This document shows positions 61,950 through 64,000 of a DNA stretch of 64,000 nt, piece by piece; positions within the stretch are counted from its first letter, which is position 1; the number at the start of each line of letters is the position of its first letter. The DNA is from Sphingopyxis lindanitolerans. GTDB lineage: Bacteria > Pseudomonadota > Alphaproteobacteria > Sphingomonadales > Sphingomonadaceae. The notes under the pieces were generated by a model. It was not told where the DNA came from. It was given only the letters and a program-made list of their open reading frames with translations, and did not search any database. The DNA is taken from NCBI RefSeq assembly GCF_002993885.1, contig NZ_CM009578.1, positions 3,060,009 to 3,124,008 on the forward strand. The letters are read 5' to 3'. A program made the position numbers and the translations under genes.

Positions 61950-62020
61950 ATCGCTCTCCTTGAATCGGGAAGAGAACATATCATAAACATTGTCCGAGTC
62001 CAGCGCCGTCCGATCGGGCG

Positions 62021-64000
62021 CTAGTCGCCCAGATCGACTTTATGGGCCTTCGCCCAATCCTGATATTGCCCCCGCGGGTTCGCCGACGGGTGCGCCAGGA
62101 TGGCCGGCATGTCCGCCCGCAGCGCCTTGAGATCTAGCGAGCGGATCATCGCCTTGACCGGGCCGATCCCCGCGGGTGTGATCGACAGCCGCTCGATCCC
62201 GAGGCCAAGCAGCGCCATCGCCTCCAGCGGCCGGCCGCCCATCTCGCCGCACACGCCGAGCTGGACTTTCGAGCCCGATACCAGCTTCACCACCCGTGCC
62301 AGATAGCGCATGACGATCGGCGACAGCCAGTCGTACCGCTCGGCAAGCCGCGGGTGCGCGCGGTCGGCGGCGAAGAGGAACTGGGTGAGGTCGTTGGTGC
62401 CGATCGACAGGAAGTCGAGGTGCGGCAACATCAGGTCGAGGGTTTCGACCAGCCCCGGCACCTCGAGCATCGCGCCATAGCGGATCGCGACCGGCAGCTT
62501 CTTGTTGTGGCTCGCAAGCCACGCGCGCTGCTTGACGAACAGCTCGCGCGCCGCCTCATATTCCCATGGTTCCGACACCATCGGGAACATGACGTTGAGT
62601 GTCCGTCCCGCCGCCGCTTCCATCAGCGCGCGCGCCTGAATCTTGAGCAGTCCCTCGCGTTCGAGCGCCAGGCGCAGCGCGCGCCAGCCCATCGCGGGAT
62701 TTTCCTCCTGCTCGGCGCCGTCCATGTTCATATAGGGCAGCACCTTGTCGCCGCCGATATCGACCGTCCGAAAGATCACCGGCCGGTCGCCCGCCGCGTC
62801 GAGGACGTCGCGGTAGAGCCGCTGCTGCCGCTCGCGTTGCGGCAGCGTGGCCGAGACGAGGAACTGGAATTCGGTGCGGAACAGCCCGATCCCGCGCGCC
62901 CCGGTCAGGTCGAGCGCGGCGACATCTTCGCGCAGCCCCGCGTTGATCATCAGCTCGACCGACACGCCGTCGCGGCTCACCGCCGGCAGGTCGCGCAGCG
63001 CGGCAAGATTGGCGCGGCGCTTGTGCGAGATTTCGAGCTTGGCGTCGAAGGCATCCTGCACCGCCTGCGTCGGGCGGACATGGATGGTGCCCGCCGCGGC
63101 ATCGAGCAGCAGCAGATCGCCGTCGCGAATCGAACTGCGCACGTCGCGGACGCGGCCGATCACCGGCACCCCCATCGCGCGCGCGACTATGATGACATGC
63201 GCGGTCAGTGACCCTTCCTCGAGCACCACGCCCTTCAGCCGCCGGCGATCATATTCGAGCAGTTCGGCGGGGCCAAGATTGCGCGCGATCAGGATCGAAT
63301 CCTGGCGAAGCCCCATCTGCGCCGCAGTGCCCATCTGCCCCGATACGATGCGGATCAGCCGGTTCGACAGGTCCTCAAGATCGTGCATCCGTTCGCGCAG
63401 CAGCGGGTCGTCGATCTGCCGCATCCGCATGCGGGTTCGCTGCTGGACGCGCTCGATCGCCGCCTCGGCGGTCAGGCCGCTGTCGATCGCCTCGTTAATC
63501 CGGCGCGACCAGCCCTCGTCATAGGCGAACATCTTGTAGGTCTCGAGCACCTCTTCCTGTTCGCCGCCGATGCCGAATTCGGCTTGGCTCGTCATGCGGT
63601 CGATCTGCTCGCGCATCTTGTCGAACGCGGCATAGACGCGGTGGCGTTCGGCCTCGGTATCCTCGGCGACCGTATGCTCGATGGTGATGCGCGGCTGGTG
63701 GAGGACCGCGATGCCGGCGCCCATGCCGTCGACCAGCTTCTGCCCCGACAATCGCTGCGCCGACTGATCGGCGGCCGCGGCGTCGATGCGCGCGGTGGTA
63801 TCGACCAGATCGGCGTTGGCGATCAGTTCGGACAACACCATCGCGACGGTCTGCAGCGTCTCAATCTCTATCTCTTCATAGCGGTGCGGGTCGCTATGCT
63901 GGACGCAGAGCACGCCGACCGCTTGCTCGCGGCGGATGATCGGAACGCCCGCGAAGCTGTGGAACAGCTCCTCGCCGGTTTCGGGGCGATAGGAAAAGTC
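62021..64000 (-). CDS. ptsP: Phosphoenolpyruvate-protein phosphotransferase PtsP (EI-Ntr), N-terminus outside window
   Basis: At least 659 aa of the nitrogen-PTS enzyme I; the gene continues past base 64000. Visible are the end of the GAF domain (HSFAGVPIIRREQAVGVLCV), the PEP-utilising N domain, the swivel domain with the phosphorylated His in GSLTAHVIIVARAMGVPV, and the TIM-barrel PEP-binding domain (LSIGTNDLTQFLFAADR, GVCGEMGGRP). It starts the phosphorelay EI-Ntr to NPr to EIIA-Ntr in carbon, nitrogen and potassium control. Confidence 0.95.
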   Translation of the reverse strand, partial: DFSYRPETGEELFHSFAGVPIIRREQAVGVLCVQHSDPHRYEEIEIETLQTVAMVLSELIANADLVDTTARIDAAAADQSAQRLSGQKLVDGMGAGIAVLHQPRITIEHTVAEDTEAERHRVYAAFDKMREQIDRMTSQAEFGIGGEQEEVLETYKMFAYDEGWSRRINEAIDSGLTAEAAIERVQQRTRMRMRQIDDPLLRERMHDLEDLSNRLIRIVSGQMGTAAQMGLRQDSILIARNLGPAELLEYDRRRLKGVVLEEGSLTAHVIIVARAMGVPVIGRVRDVRSSIRDGDLLLLDAAAGTIHVRPTQAVQDAFDAKLEISHKRRANLAALRDLPAVSRDGVSVELMINAGLREDVAALDLTGARGIGLFRTEFQFLVSATLPQRERQQRLYRDVLDAAGDRPVIFRTVDIGGDKVLPYMNMDGAEQEENPAMGWRALRLALEREGLLKIQARALMEAAAGRTLNVMFPMVSEPWEYEAARELFVKQRAWLASHNKKLPVAIRYGAMLEVPGLVETLDLMLPHLDFLSIGTNDLTQFLFAADRAHPRLAERYDWLSPIVMRYLARVVKLVSGSKVQLGVCGEMGGRPLEAMALLGLGIERLSITPAGIGPVKAMIRSLDLKALRADMPAILAHPSANPRGQYQDWAKAHKVDLGD

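Overview
The window is high-GC DNA read as a sphingomonad-type alphaproteobacterium (Sphingopyxis/Sphingomonas-like). The signs are four TonB-dependent receptors each next to catabolic genes, a MucR/Ros regulator, EI-Ntr (PtsP), CTTC-loop REP hairpins, and the tsaB-rimI-fur-plsC-miaB-phoH housekeeping order. The genus is inferred from gene style, not from a marker gene. A tRNA-Thr(UGU) at 43644-43719 divides the window into two very different halves.

Left half (1-43643), accessory catabolic DNA. Block 1 (169-11664) holds two Old Yellow Enzyme reductases of different active-site type, a Gfo/Idh/MocA oxidoreductase, an SDR, an AraC regulator, a TonB receptor, a class-C-type esterase, a TetR regulator, a CaiB-type CoA-transferase and an HxlR regulator. 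Block 2 (11672-21991) is an MFS transporter divergent from a tight operon: TonB receptor, enoyl-CoA hydratase, acyl-CoA dehydrogenase, APH-type kinase, acyl-CoA synthetase. It is followed by a convergent SMP-30 lactonase and a TetR gene. The same 18-bp operator, consensus TGATAACGATCGTTATCA, occurs in both divergent promoters of block 2, so that TetR probably controls the whole block. The kinase plus ACAD pair resembles the LvaA/LvaC and ACAD10/11 route for 4-hydroxyacyl-CoA, and the lactonase would supply 4-hydroxy acids from lactones. This is my best candidate for an undescribed system.

Block 3 (22652-37877) has a ComP-like membrane sensor without a kinase domain, a P450-D-lactate dehydrogenase operon, a TonB receptor, an acyl-CoA synthetase, two SDRs, an MFS transporter, a GntR/FCD regulator, glyoxalase I, and a Rieske oxygenase with its ferredoxin. 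Related GTATC-type palindromes precede the P450 and the Rieske gene. Block 4 (37878-43643) is a TonB receptor plus Tat-exported sulfatase bracketed by two 73-bp direct repeats (82% identical) and ending in an IS481-type transposase remnant. The 3' end of the tRNA-Thr gene faces this half, which fits island integration at a tRNA.

Right half (43797-64000), mostly core genes: an Nfu-type Fe-S protein, a RutE-like nitroreductase, tsaB, rimI, mucR, fur-family, plsC, miaB, phoH, ybeY, corC, a GT4 glycosyltransferase, rarA, small enzymes, and ptsP (its N-terminus runs off the window). Between phoH and ybeY sits an extra block of a DoxX-type protein, an AhpD-like protein, an ECF41 sigma factor and a class A PBP, with REP hairpins at its outer edges and inside it. 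The AhpD-like/ECF41 pair carries an exact ECF41 promoter (TGTCACA-N16-CGTC).
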